A DNA stretch of 64,000 bases, taken from positions 372,001 to 436,000 of the forward strand of contig JANBVO010000015.1 of assembly GCA_030052745.1 (NCBI GenBank). Reading direction: 5' to 3'. The notes beneath the pieces were generated by a model. The model was not told the DNA's origin. It was given only the letters and a program-made list of their open reading frames with translations, and did no database searches. Origin of the DNA: Pleurostoma richardsiae. Taxonomy: Eukaryota; Ascomycota; Sordariomycetes; Calosphaeriales; Pleurostomataceae. A program made the translations under genes and the position numbers. The first letter of the stretch is position 1. Each line of letters begins with the position of its first letter. Below are positions 23,973-35,681 of the stretch, piece by piece.

Positions 23973-26005
23973 GTCCGGCACGTGAGAGACGAGCGTCTAC
24001 GGTTCTTCCCTCTATTAATCGACAAAGAAAGCATGCTCTTCGGGCATCATGCTGTGACTCGTCATCATTGTCGTATATCAGGCGTATTGGGGTTCATCGG
24101 GGACATCACAGTGGGGTCTCGGCTAAATGAGTTTAGACGGTATTCCCATCGCAAATGATGCATCCTATTCGCCAACGTGGAGAAGGATCACACCGGCAAT
24201 AGCATGTGTTCGGGAATACGACTGTTCAGCTTCCTCGTATATGCCAGCATAGGCGTACTTCAAGAGATCGAGTGCAGTACACTATTGATTTCGGCAGCAC
24301 TGACGAGGTGAAACCATTGCCCGAGAGTTAGTTGGTGGTGCGTGGCTTTACCAGTTGCTGACATCCTGAGAGGATGTCGGACTTGGGACATGATTCTGTC
24401 ACAGAGCCGCAACAAATCACACCGGCTGGGCAGGCTTCCCGGTAGACATGTGAGGACTAGCCCACGCCACATCGGGAACTAACTTTAGAGCCAGAGCCGG
24501 TGACTCTCGGGCTGCGGGAACCTCGGGCTGTCGACATATGATGGCAGGATTTCATGAATTGGCTCAACCACTAACAGTGTTAGACCGTCAAAGAAGGAGT
24601 CTTTGCTTCCGATTCGGTTCGGCACTCTGAGCAGCGTTTCGTGTCCCTGAACCCAGAGACTTTCAAACTTCAGGGTGTTGCCACAGACTCAGTGTAAACA
24701 TCTAGCTGTAAAGCCTGCGGCGCCTCGTCAAGCATCCTAGGGCCTCAGATCACAGGGGCTCTTCTAAGACACTAATGCAGGGGATTATTGACCCCGTACG
24801 ACGAGTTTGCAGACTTTGCGGCGACGCACTATCCACCTTCGTGTTAGAATATCAGCTTCACCATTGGCCGGCAGCGTTCTCCCCCAGGTTGAGATATAAC
24901 ACGAGGGCTGCAAGTCGAGGTGGAGATGAAACCAATGAAAAATACCCCGAACTTCAAGGATCCCAACGCGCGTCCATCGCTCCCGACGTAGTACTCGCGC
25001 CTGGCGAGATCCCGGCTCGTGGCACTGACCAAGCGGCGCTTGTCCGAGTGTGATGACGACGCGTATGCAGCGACGTTACTCGTCAGCCCGGGAAGACCAA
25101 TGCGACATCGCTTAGGGCTTGCCGCACCCTACGGGATATTCAGTCCACATTGGCGGAGACGATGCAGCGTTTAGGTCTGTGCGATCATCCACCTGCCGGC
25201 AGTTGACCCCAGACTCTCGGAGGGTTTCAACCTTCATGGGACATAGAAACAAGGGTCGGCCCGCATCGCAAAAAGAGCAGGGCGCTCACTGGCTTACTCA
25301 AAGTTTTCAACAGTGCTTCTGTGGGAGTGAAAAGGAGAGGAGTTTCTTCGGCTCTGATGGCTACTAAAACAATCCGCCCCCCCCGCAAAGTCCCTGGAGC
25401 TAAACGGGAATAACCTTGTTTCGCTGACATGAAACGGAGAAGGACGCGGATGGAGCACGCCGGAGCACCGTGCTCTGCGGGCTCTAGATAATGATCTGCA
25501 GTGGCCCTGGCTCTGGTACGATGATCAGCGCTGCCTTGTGCTCTGGTAGTTCTGCAGCCTCTAGCTTGTTACATGGCTTCCGCAAAACCCCCAGACAGCA
25601 GGAGACACTAAAGGTTCTCTGATACCTCACTAGGTCTCCTCTAGGAATAATGTAGAGATGGCACGGACGGCCAGTGACCATCGCGTCGTGAATGCACGCG
25701 TGGTGCATTCGTACGACTGTCGAAAGTCTCATCAACGATGAAAGCGAGGCGGGCAGCGAAGATGGCTTCGGACGGACCATCAAGACTCGGTTCAGTCCGT
25801 ATAAGAAGAGCACGTTTCGTGCCTTTTCAGCGATATGTTTGTATTGTAACTAACATCATCTTTCTTGGGTTGGCATTTCCTTTGGCGCTGAAGTTTCGGT
25901 TCTGACTGAATGTTTTAGCCCCTTGTATAGCACCAGTTTGTTTTCAAGTGCTTTGTTCAAACTCCCAAAGGCCCCTTTTTAGCTGGCACGGTTCCAGTAT
26001 TCGCC
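23973..26005. other. Intergenic, no gene supported
   Basis: About 2 kb. A 109-codon minus-strand frame near 25484-25813 starts with GTG and has no motif. Nothing can be called here. Confidence 0.55.
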
Positions 26006-26928
26006 ATGAATCCCAAGGCTCTTCTATCATTCCTTACATTCATCACGACAATCTCTGCCCAATGTCCTGCCGTCTGGACTGATATCGCCAATAACCTCAC
26101 GACGTCCTTCGTTGGGAGCGATGGCACCTGTACCGACACAGCACGTGCCGCCATCCGGCTATCCTTCCACGATTGCTTCCCCAGCGCTTGTGATGGCTCT
26201 ATCATTCTCGCTGATGAATGTAGCACACGTGGAGAGAACACACAACTGGTGGATATCTGCGGAACTATCGGCGACATGGCATCGTCTTACAACGTCAGTA
26301 CGGCAGACATGATCCAGTTTGGTGCAGGTGAGCTCTCTTATATCCTTCGTCGAGATATTGGCACAAGCTAATTACACTCCTTTCCTTGTCAAAGCATTGG
26401 GTATCGTCTCCTGCCCAGGTGGTCCAGCCATTTCCTTCAAGGTCGGCCGATCAGACTCATCAACTGCAAGCCCAACAGGCCAGATGCCGAGTCAGAACAG
26501 CAACGCCACTGTCTTGATCAGCCAGTTTGCGGCAAAGGGGTTCGATGCTACGGAGCTAGTGGCCCTGGTCGGGGCGCACACCACAGCAACGACGCTAGCA
26601 GGTGACGGGCTGGACTCGACGACTGGCGACTGGGACACGGAATTTTACTCTGAAACCAGCGACGGCACTGCGCCGACTAGCTTGAACAGTGATCGCTTCC
26701 TGAGCAACTCCAGTGAGACGAGCAGCACATGGCAGTCATTTGCCGGCAGTGCCTCCGCGTGGTCTGCGGCGTTCGTTCCGGCGTGAGTACCCTGGGTTCC
26801 GCAACACCGATTCAACATACTGACTCGTTGTCTCTGCATCAAGAATGGAGAAGATGAGTCTTTTAGGCAACGACGAGTCCACTTTGGTGGACTGCTCAAG
26901 CATTATTAGCTCCCTCGCTTCGACTTGA
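26006..26928 (+). CDS. Secreted class II heme peroxidase (ligninase superfamily), short form
   Basis: This is a 264-residue extracellular heme peroxidase. Exons are 26006-26327, 26395-26782 and 26844-26928, with introns of 67 and 61 nt. A signal peptide ends near TTISAQ (residues 1-19). The distal heme pocket is RLSFHDC (Arg51, His55), and the proximal His169 lies in LVALVGAHTTA. GIVSCPGGP, VGRSDSSTASPTGQMP and the C-terminal AMEKMSLLGNDESTLVDCSS block are all family hallmarks. At 264 residues it is shorter than classic lignin or manganese peroxidases (about 330-370), lacking the long C-terminal extension; this is usual for ascomycete members of the superfamily. I cannot see an exposed catalytic Trp or a clear Mn site, so a generic low-redox peroxidase is more likely than a true ligninase. 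Confidence 0.92.
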
Positions 26929-27826
26929 GCTGAGCGCGAACGAGTGCGAGTTTCCGGTCCATCAGTGAAAATTTGGTTGTTACACCCGCAAGCCGGACAT
27001 TTTCGGGCAGCAGGAAGGGGGCTTGAAGGATCTCGATGTACAAGTATGGAGAAGTAACTGTAAATTAATCAGGTTCCATCTCAGGAGTGGCTCACTAATT
27101 GATAAACATGGTTTCCCCGCTAACGTGCAGAATCAGGCTCATCGAGATGGGCCAGATGTGCAACGATCGCTAGATCAGAAAGACCATGACGACTTGAAAA
27201 ACGCGGCGGTAAAGAGCCCGAACGACGTTCTAAATGGCGACAATAACGAGGAGTGTCCAGGCGCTTCGCTATTAACATCATCATCGGCGAGCACGAAAAT
27301 CTCTATCTACGGTTACGACCACGAAGTTGAAAGAGTTCGTAGGGGCGGCTCTATACTTCATCAGCCCTGCTGAGTGCGATAAGGGCAAAGGCTCTGCTTC
27401 CACTCCAGGACTCTAATTCAACGGCACCGACCCGGACCTTGACGAGGGCGGGCCGGTGCGAGAACTACGCAGCACCGGCGCAGCAGGTAAAAGTTCGGCA
27501 CAAATGCACTGCTAGCCGGGACTGCATTAGACGATTACATGGCTGGCTGGCCATCATGTAGTCCCAAGACCTCGTTCTGAAAAGTGATTTGCTCGGTATG
27601 CCCCGGACCATGCCTTCAACAACGCACGCAGGACGTGCCTGATACGCTTGCGAAATCCAGCTGATTCCCGAGTTCAAGTGAGGTATCCCCAGGATATCGT
27701 AAGGCTTATATATAACACTATTGCGAGAGTGTATTCTCATGACAACAATGGAAGTTAGTAATGTTTCGGCTCAACATCAAGTTGTTATTATTTGTTGAAG
27801 TCTATCCAACTCCTTTCACAGCTCCT
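26929..27826. other. Intergenic, no gene supported
   Basis: About 900 bp between two convergent genes. A 116-codon frame (27023-27373 plus) is hydrophilic and motif-free, so I do not call it. Confidence 0.55.
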
Positions 27827-28574
27827 TTACCAAGCAAGGTTAATCTGCTTGCCCGCCAGCCATTCCTCCATGCACTTATACATCTTCTGGTAGTAATCGT
27901 TCCTCCAGGTGGGCAGCTTCATCTCAATCGGGTGGCCGATGCTATGCTGAGCGACTGCGAGATACTGGTAGCCCTCGGGATACTTTGCCAACTCCTCCTT
28001 GTTGAACAACTTGGCCAACTTAGCCACCACATCGGGGGTCGGGGCTCCGACTGTGACTAGCTTGTCCTTGACATAGAAGACCTTGTACCATTGACATTTC
28101 CAGGCGCCAGTGGGCAGCTTTTCGCAGAAGAATATGAAGTAGTTATCGCAGTCGACATCGTAGGGCACGCCCTCGTAGCTGAAACGCTGAGTAATGGTGG
28201 TCTTCATCTTACCGATAGCCCGGTTGGTAGCGGGGTTCAGGTCGACGAGAGTACCGCATTCGCGATGCATGATGAAGTCGCCTCTGGACTTGCCCTCCTT
28301 GGAGACCTTAATGAAGTCGTCTATGTGCTTGCCACCGCTCCATGCTATAGACATATGAGCTCAGGTCGGTTTGAGGTTAATTGACAGGGAACTCACTAGT
28401 CCAGACGTGGGCATTCTCCGTGAACAGGTCTCGGAAGTTGTTCCACTCCGATGCATCGCGGTATACCGACCAGCCCTTGCAAAGCTCTGACACAGCGAAT
28501 CGGTCAAGCATCTCCTGCTGTGTGCCATTGATGTGGTTGTACACAGTAGGTTGAGGATCAATGGGAGTAGTCAT
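27827..28574 (-). CDS. SnoaL-like (NTF2-fold) protein
   Basis: This is a 231-residue protein with a SnoaL-like/NTF2-like alpha+beta barrel. Exon 1 is 28397-28574 and exon 2 is 27827-28344; the 52-nt intron (GTGAGT..TATAG) makes the join [15 protein letters not shown] typical of the family. The N-terminal helix region [30 protein letters not shown] is the SnoaL-like start, and the barrel continues through [30 protein letters not shown] and [15 protein letters not shown]-terminal segment of about 75 residues ([23 protein letters not shown]) extends beyond the minimal fold. Fungal relatives include catalytic dehydratases or cyclases and uncharacterised proteins. No signal peptide is present. The next gene rightward is an MFS exporter 1.3 kb away, transcribed divergently. 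Confidence 0.85.
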
Positions 28575-29911
28575 CTTGGAGAAAAAGCGATCGGATGGTG
28601 CTAGAGAGGCTGGTTTTCTGGCTTGGTTGTCTTTTGAAGGTCTACAAGGTTGCAAAAACCAAGGTCGACAGACGGCGTGAGGGAGTGGCTTATGTAGTAG
28701 AGCGTCCAGCCGTCAGAGCCGAGGGACAGTTGTCCGCTTTCCAGTGTGTTTGTGCCGCAATAACCGCACGGCACTTAACTCCTCATTACTCGTGCTCTTT
28801 TCTGCTGTTTATTAGTAGCAAACAGCAGATTCCAAATGTCATATTCGTCATGATCCACATCCGGTGTCGAAGTCTGAAGACAAAATGGGGCTGCCATTCT
28901 ACATACCTGTATCAGGCAAAATATTAGCAGTGGGTCTGGTTACCGGCCCACTCACCCTCAAGTTGGTTTCGACTGATGACAGTTCAGAATGTCGTGTGGC
29001 TCCCTTTGACCTCTATGACTACATGTATTCTCATGACCATCTCAGTCAACAATTTGATTACTTAAAGAGTCCATCAGTGAGGATTGCTTTTCAAGCTATG
29101 TTACTCTGTAATGGGGAGTGAGTAGGTCGGTGTAGTTTCTGAGGAAAAGGTCAGGTTCGAACTAGCGACGAGGGGAGGGTGACTTGAATGTAGCTTGGGG
29201 TGGGGGGTTTGGTTTGTTGACTGCCTACTGCAAATATTTTGGACTGATACGTTACCATTGAAATCACGGAAATACGGAACAGAAGACAAAAGAAAATAGT
29301 TGTTGTACTGGAAAGCCGGAATATCATCACGAGAGGATAACGGGGGAAGATGACTTGAATGTAGCTGGATGCAGCTGGGGGTTCGACCACTCACCGCAAA
29401 TATTATGGCCTGCTACGTTGTATCGTCGAAATCACGGAAATACGGAACAGAAGACGAGCGGAAATACTCGTTATACCGGAAAGCCGGATTATTATCATGA
29501 AAAGACAACGGGAAGATTCCTGGAGGACCGACGCTTCCTAAATATGGTATTGCGGGGCGGGTGACGGACGGAGTATGATGATGGCTAGTACGCCGGTAAT
29601 GGGGCGTTGCACCTTATGCCTTCAGCTGTGACATCAACAACCTTGTTATGGAGAGTCGGGAAAAGGAAAAATTCGGCATTAGAAAAGATGACGACCGCCT
29701 TGAGCAAGTGGCATGATAATCACCATACGGTGAGCAAGTTCGAAAGAGACCGACGGTATCTGACTAAGTTGTTAGACATGGGAGGTCTATATAGTGGAAA
29801 TCCTTCCTCGACTCGGCTGCTTCGAGTTTGGATTGTTTTCAGTCTTTCAACACTGGCGACTCGACTTTTCTAGAGGCAACAAAACCTACTTGGTCAATTT
29901 GCTCCATCAAA
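28575..29911. other. Divergent intergenic region with tandem repeat
   Basis: The region between the SnoaL-like gene and the MFS exporter. Apart from the tandem repeat at 29181-29520, I see no gene. Confidence 0.6.
29181..29520. repeat. Imperfect tandem repeat, two units of about 170 bp
   Basis: Unit A begins at 29181 and unit B at 29352; both start GACTTGAATGTAGCT. Both contain ATCACGGAAATACGGAAC about 80 bp later (from 29263 and 29431, offset 168) and end with a CCGGAAAGCCGGA-like stretch. The copies differ by scattered substitutions and small indels. No coding potential is evident. They lie in the divergent region between the SnoaL-like gene and the MFS exporter. Confidence 0.8.
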
Positions 29912-32049
29912 ATGCAATCATTTCTCCAACATCGTCGTATACTCCAAGAAGTGCAGCGCGAAATTGAGCAGCTGCACGGACTGGAAGGCCTATCCCGTAC
30001 TTGGGACCAAGCTCAGCAAAGCTTGTCGCCCAGCGTCGACGACAAGACTGACGCGAATGATGATCCTTCTAATGGCTTATCGGGCAGCGAATCCGTTCTA
30101 GAAAAGGGGCGTGTTCAAAACGGCAACCCCAAGCCCTCTGAGAAGGATGACCCGGGGACTCGGTTGGCACGAAAGTTAAGAGGCGTTGAAGTGACCGAAT
30201 ATGAAGGCAGACGAGTCTTCATAATTCGGTCCTACGGCGAGGATGACCACGAGATAGACGCCCACAATTTCAGCTGGTCTACCAAGATAGTGATGCTCCT
30301 CTTGGTAAGTTCAGCGAGTGTACTCACCCCCAGCTGAATGGACGAGGAAACTAATCGCAGAGATAAAACATACAGCTGGCCGCTATAAGCATAGGAGTCG
30401 GGTTTTCGAGCAGTATAGACAGTCCTGGAATGGTTAAAATCGCCCATCACTTCGGAGTGTCCCAGATTGTAGAAAGCTTGGCGACAGGTAAGGAAGCATT
30501 CCGCATTCCCCTATTGACGCCTATGGGTCCCTTACACTTCTATACTGCTCCTAGTGGTTGAGATTCCGGTGATCACTAAGATGTTGTCACCGATCTATTA
30601 TGCTCATGTTGTATGTCTCTTGCAGGTCTTTATGTGGTCGGCCTGGGTTCCGGGTCCTTTTTCGCCGGTCCTTTCTCGGAGACGGTAGGGAGGACGCCTG
30701 TTTACATTGCTGCTCTCTCTCTTTTCTGCATCTTCCTTATGGCCAGTGGTCTGTCCCCAAATATCGGCGCTCAGCTAGTATTCCGGTTTCTGGCGGGTTT
30801 TTTTGGATCGTAAGCAATTTATCAAGTCTGATTCTCCCTTGTCTCACCTACTGACCGAGAACAGGACCCCGATTACCTGCTCGGGCGGGTCTATGTCCGA
30901 TATGTTGAATAAGGAGCAGCGTACCATCATCTTCCCGATTTATGCTACTTCAGTTTTCCTGGGCCCTGCTATCGGCCCATTAATGGGTGGTTGGATCATG
31001 TCGTCATCAGTCAGTTGGCGATGGGCGGAATGGGTAAGCCGACTCAATTCTTTTTGGTCTATCTTATTTGTATCTCTTGCTCTGCTTCCAAACACTGCTA
31101 ACACCGGTTTAAATGGCGATATAGACGAGTCTTGTCTACGCAGGCTTCATTTTGACTTTGGTCATTCTCATTATGCCTGAAACCTACCCACCGGTCCTGC
31201 AGCGTTGGAAGGCAACAATTTTAAGAAAGCAGACAGGCGATGACCGCTATGTGGCAGGAGGCGACCTGCATTCTCCGACCTTCATGATGCGTCTCACCGA
31301 GTCAATCAAGCGGCCGTTTATCTTGACTGCAAATGAAGTCATCATTGTCTTTGTCTGCTTTTATCAGACCGTTATTGCCGTAATTCTGTTCACCTTCATC
31401 GACGGATTCGACAACATCTTTCGCGACGTCTATGGCGTCAGCCTCGTAAGTCCGAAAATGAGCCGAGACAAGCGAGAGTGGGCGCTAACACGGGTTTCTC
31501 TCTGCCATTTAGGGTATCGAAGGTACTTGCTTTATGGGCTTAGCAGTTGGACTCTTTTGCACACCAATCATGCTGCCACTTGACCTCAAGATAGAGGCCA
31601 GACGGATGAGGAAGATCCGAGCTGCCGGTGGTGATCACCATCCGCCCGAAGACAGGCTGTTCTTCGCCTGGTGGGGCGGGCCCTGCATCGTCATCGGGCT
31701 CTTCTGGCTTGCCTGGACCGACTACTCCAGCATCTCCCTGTGGTCGCCCTTGGCGGCGTCGGGCTTCACAGGGTTCGGTGTGCTGAACGTTTTCATTTCA
31801 TGCTATCAGTACATTATCGATAGCTACGAGATGTACGCCGCGAGTGCCCTCTCGTCTATCGCGCTTGTACGTTACTGCGCTGCTGGCGGTATGGTCGTCG
31901 TGGCCCTGCCCTTCTACGGCAACCTCGGCGTTCACTACACACTTACTATCATGGGCTGCATCGCCGCTGCTTGTGTGCCTATCCCATTCGTATTCTACAA
32001 GTGGGGTCCGGCTATGCGCAGGAGAAGCAAGTATGCTCCCAGTGACTAA
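29912..32049 (+). CDS. MFS multidrug/polyamine-type transporter (DHA1 family)
   Basis: This is a 571-residue plasma-membrane drug:H+ antiporter-like MFS protein. Six exons: 29912-30304, 30376-30487, 30626-30809, 30865-31033, 31125-31445, 31513-32049; introns 55-138 nt, all in phase. A hydrophilic N-terminus of about 125 residues precedes the first span (STKIVMLLLLAAISIGVGF). The loop 2-3 motif A equivalent is GPFSETVGRTPVY; RFLAGFFGSTP and LGPAIGPLMGGW (motif C-like, antiporter signature) follow, and the domain linker includes MPETYPPVLQRWKA. The second half has the expected six spans ending YKWGPAMRRRSKYAPSD. These features place it with the Tpo1/Flr1-like 12-span exporters of polyamines, azoles or fungal metabolites. 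It is not flanked by a biosynthetic core enzyme. Substrate unknown. Confidence 0.93.
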
Positions 32050-33425
32050 CCTGGGCGCAGGTAGACGAGTCAGTAAGCTTCATCATTGGCTCTCTCATAA
32101 GTCGAACAAGCCTTATTATATGCAGGGAAAGTAACGACGCAGGCCTTTTCAAGGTGACGGAGGGGCCGAAAAGGAGACACACTCTACCCCCTCTAAAGAA
32201 ACACAGCAGTCTCCTGGTCTGTCGGCGAGAGCAGATCGAGGTTGTTGTCATTGACCTAGGGTTTTTATTCTATCAACAGATAATCCTAATCTCTTTTACC
32301 CAAAGCACAGATGAACTGATCAACTGTGTTTTATTCTATACATCTCACTATCGTGCACTCATATAAACTCTACGTGATATCTTGTATACATAAAAGTTCT
32401 AGATAAACTAACTTATCTTTACAATTATTACATTCTGGAATGACCTGTATGAGGAGGTTTCACCAATGACCCGGATGAGCGAGAGTCTAGGCACGGAAGG
32501 TGCACGCTCTTAGCAACGTCTAGGATTTAGGTAAGAGCTAGAACAATCGAAGAGTTCGGTCATTGAAGCAAAAGAAAGGTAATGATCGTTTCTGCTTTGT
32601 CTATATTGTTGCTCGCTGCTCCTCTAAGTCTCTTGTGTAAGTGCTATTGCACTTACAACCAATTGCAATATGTGCTCTGATCTGCGATGGCATCAGTACC
32701 TCACATTGTCAAGATCAAACATATTGCTTGACTGTGGTTGTCGTTGGTCGTCGTTGGCAGTGGCCCGCTTGCCAGTGGTGAAAACACGCGCCAACTGGAT
32801 GTGCAAACGGCCGAACGTCAGAATCTGAGAGGACGAGAAACCATCACCGGAGCCATGCTATGACGGCCTTGTTGGAGAACAGGTCGACTGTCGTTTCCTA
32901 CATTTTATAGTCGGCGGATAGTGACAGAGATATCAGACAGTCAAGCAGAGTAGCAAAGGACGCGCGCGAGGGTGATATGTTTGGCGTGCGATGACGGTGA
33001 CAGTGGGAAAAGCTACCAAAATGACAGGCCGGTAAATGGCAGCCGGCCTTTCTTAATCTGTCCGTGGTATGTGTCCGCCTGTCCCGGCTATGGCATCCAC
33101 CACTTCCACCCAGCCAAACAAACATCCCTTATGTGCAGAAAGACACTCTTCGACTGCGACGCCACACGCAGCCTCAAACGGCTCCCGAAGCAACCCTCCC
33201 GATGACAATAACAATAGCGATTACAATGCCTTCACTATCTCTATCAGGGGCGAAGTTCGCCGCGACCCTCAACTCCATCCTGCGCGATGCTCCCATTCGC
33301 GCCGACCGCCGCTCCCACATCGCCGCAGCCTCCATCCGCAAGCTGTGGGGCGTGTGGCCATGGGAGGTCGTTGACGCCCCGAGACTCCCGCGCGCACCGC
33401 TGACCATGTCGTGGCTCAAGTCCCC
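32050..33425. other. Intergenic, AT-richer
   Basis: The first 400 bp after the MFS gene are AT-rich (32250-32450). No gene is supported, although short frames at 33069-33374 and 33184-33702 look biased and may belong to the unassigned coding-like stretch that follows. Confidence 0.5.
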
Positions 33426-34421
33426 TACGCGCCCTCGCCAGGACCGGCTGCTCATTAGAAACGGCGCGCAACCTTCTAGACCGGCCCTCGCCGACCCCCA
33501 AGTCTGCCCTGGGCACCTGGGTCGTCACCGCCCATGGTCGAAAGAGGGGATATCGACCGTGCCAAGGAGATGTTCAAGTCGACAGCTGACGGCCATGGCG
33601 GCCAGGCAAGCAGTACCCCTCTCCAGTCAAAGGCAAGACGGGATCGCATCGCTGCTGTCCTCCCTCCGACCCCTCTATAGTATGGCTCTGGTTAATTTCT
33701 GAGACAGAAACGACCAGCGTCTCCCGCACGCACCCCCGGCGCCAACGCTTCTCGAAGCCCAAAGAAGTCCCGAAGGGATGCGCCACCACTAGTTCGAACT
33801 CACGAAGACGACGGCACTGCTGCCGCCGAGATCATAGCCATGACGCTCTCTGACAGCGAGGAATACGTATCACCGGCGGCTGGCTCCCCCGCTGAAAACG
33901 ACAATGATGGCATAGACGTCTTGGAAAATGGAGGAGAGATGCAGATAGACATCGTGTCACAGAAAACGAGCGTGCATCAGTAAACATCTACGTACCAAGC
34001 AGCACCTCCCACTGAGCAAGTCTCCGAAGGTCACGGAGCGCCCAGAGTTCCGCGAAATTCCCAAGCACTGGATATCTCCATGGTACAGGAGAATTCCGAA
34101 TTCAGACAGACCGTACCAGGGGCCTGGGAGACATCAAGAATGCGGGACACACCTCGCCGTCAAGAACCAACCAGAACTCAGGAGAGGTCCAAATCTCAGG
34201 TTACGCTTAGACCTCAAAAAATCCTTGGATCTGCCACAGAGAGCAGCAACAGAAACCCCTCGCCTAGCTCCACCCTCGCGGCTCTTACCAGTATGGTCGA
34301 TGCTAGAGCGCGGACATCTGCACCTACCAGTTCCCAAAAGGACAAGCAGCAGCCCGTCGCATTGCATCCCCGCCTCATGTGTATTTACATGTCTCCCCAT
34401 TTTCAGCTGCTTACTGGCTGA
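33426..34421 (+). other. Unassigned coding-like stretch (multi-exon gene or relic)
   Basis: One frame from the ATG at 33534 to 34421 gives a coherent Ser/Pro/acid-rich disordered sequence (MVERGDIDRAKEMFKSTADG, then RPASPARTPGANASRSPKKS, then AAEIIAMTLSDSEEYVSPAA). It is broken by about three in-frame stops. Two of these could be removed by short introns, for example GTAAAC at 33979 to AG at about 34033, but that splice shifts the downstream frame to a different, equally plausible short tail. Frames just upstream (33184 onward, SHIAAASIRKLWGVWPWEV) are also biased but do not join cleanly. I recognise no domain. It may be an unannotated gene with several introns or a decayed copy. Confidence 0.3.
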
Positions 34422-35681
34422 AGGAAGCAGCTCCCCAGTTCGCTCGATGACCGTTAGCTCGGCACAGAGATGCTGCATCTGATAGCATTGTTCGCATTCC
34501 CCCTGACTGTGACCTGGTCTGCTAGTTTGGTCGACCGACATATCACTCGTGGATTGAGATATCTTACTCCTTCTCCTCGCCAGATATTTGGAAGTGTGAG
34601 ATACTAGGCATGATTGTAAGATCTTGGGTATGACATGGAGGGGGTGGTTTGTCTCTACACACTATAAAACCTGTGGTTGTCCCGAACTGGCACGACTTGA
34701 TCGAATGCTGCAGAATTGTTAGGCAACGCCATTCCATTCCTAGTCGAAACTCTCGCAATGTATAGCATTGCGGATCTTAGTCCAGAGCAGCCCCTGTTAC
34801 GAGATTTGTCCATAGTAAAATTGTGGTACTTTAGTTTTATCAAGAGGTGCTACGGCCGTCAAGTTTCGAAAATTTGGCAACTATTACCGCTCACACTGAA
34901 TCAGACTTCCCCAGCGGTGGTATTCTGACAAAGTCTCTGACAGAACCTAGAGTCGAAACTCAATCAAGAACCTGGCGTTCTGTTGAGAGTGGATACTGTT
35001 GGGAAAATCTCTGGAACAATCTGTAGGATCTAGTATGCAGTTCGCTGGCCCTAATGAATCTTTAATCTCTACACGTCGAGATCGTGCTGCACAGACGCAT
35101 AAAATGGGAAGAGGTTGAGAGTCCAGCCAACCAAACCATCTTGTGCCTCTTATACCTAACAAGTTCGAATACAGGGCTTAATTACTCCTGATGCTCCATT
35201 TTAGAGCCGGTCTAGTAGGAATTGTCGGTGACAAAACCTGAGAATCATGCGGGAAATGCATGCACCGTGCCGAAGTCAACGGCGGGCAAGACAGTAGAGG
35301 CATTGACAAAACCTGGACAAAACCTGGACTCGGAGACAAGGGAAGCAAAACTGAATTTGATGTCATTGGTCGCCTTGCATTCAGAATGAGTGCTATTTGT
35401 TGCCAGAAAGGCATCCATCACTCATACGGGACACGCTAATGCACCCTGCAGCCTCCAGAAAAACTTGCACCGCCGACGACTTTGGACGTCGGGCTGCAGC
35501 ACAGGTCATTCAAATAGATAAGGCAGGTTTGAGCCTTGCCCACCTTTTGATCAAGCCGTTGCTTTCGTCCAGGTCCCAGCCCTCTTTCAAAGCGCCACCT
35601 TACCGCCTGTATCAACCAGCATCGTCTCCGCATTGCAGAAGCTGCTAGACCAATATTAAACTGTCTACAACCGTAATAATT
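34422..35681. other. Intergenic, no gene seen
   Basis: No supported frame. The right part is the promoter of the Clr5-ankyrin gene. Confidence 0.55.

Noticed and set aside
23316-24158. 280-codon plus-strand frame
   Set aside because: Antisense to the class I methyltransferase, Arg/Gly-rich and without motifs.
27023-27373. 116-codon hydrophilic plus-strand frame
   Set aside because: No motif, homology feature or intron pattern.
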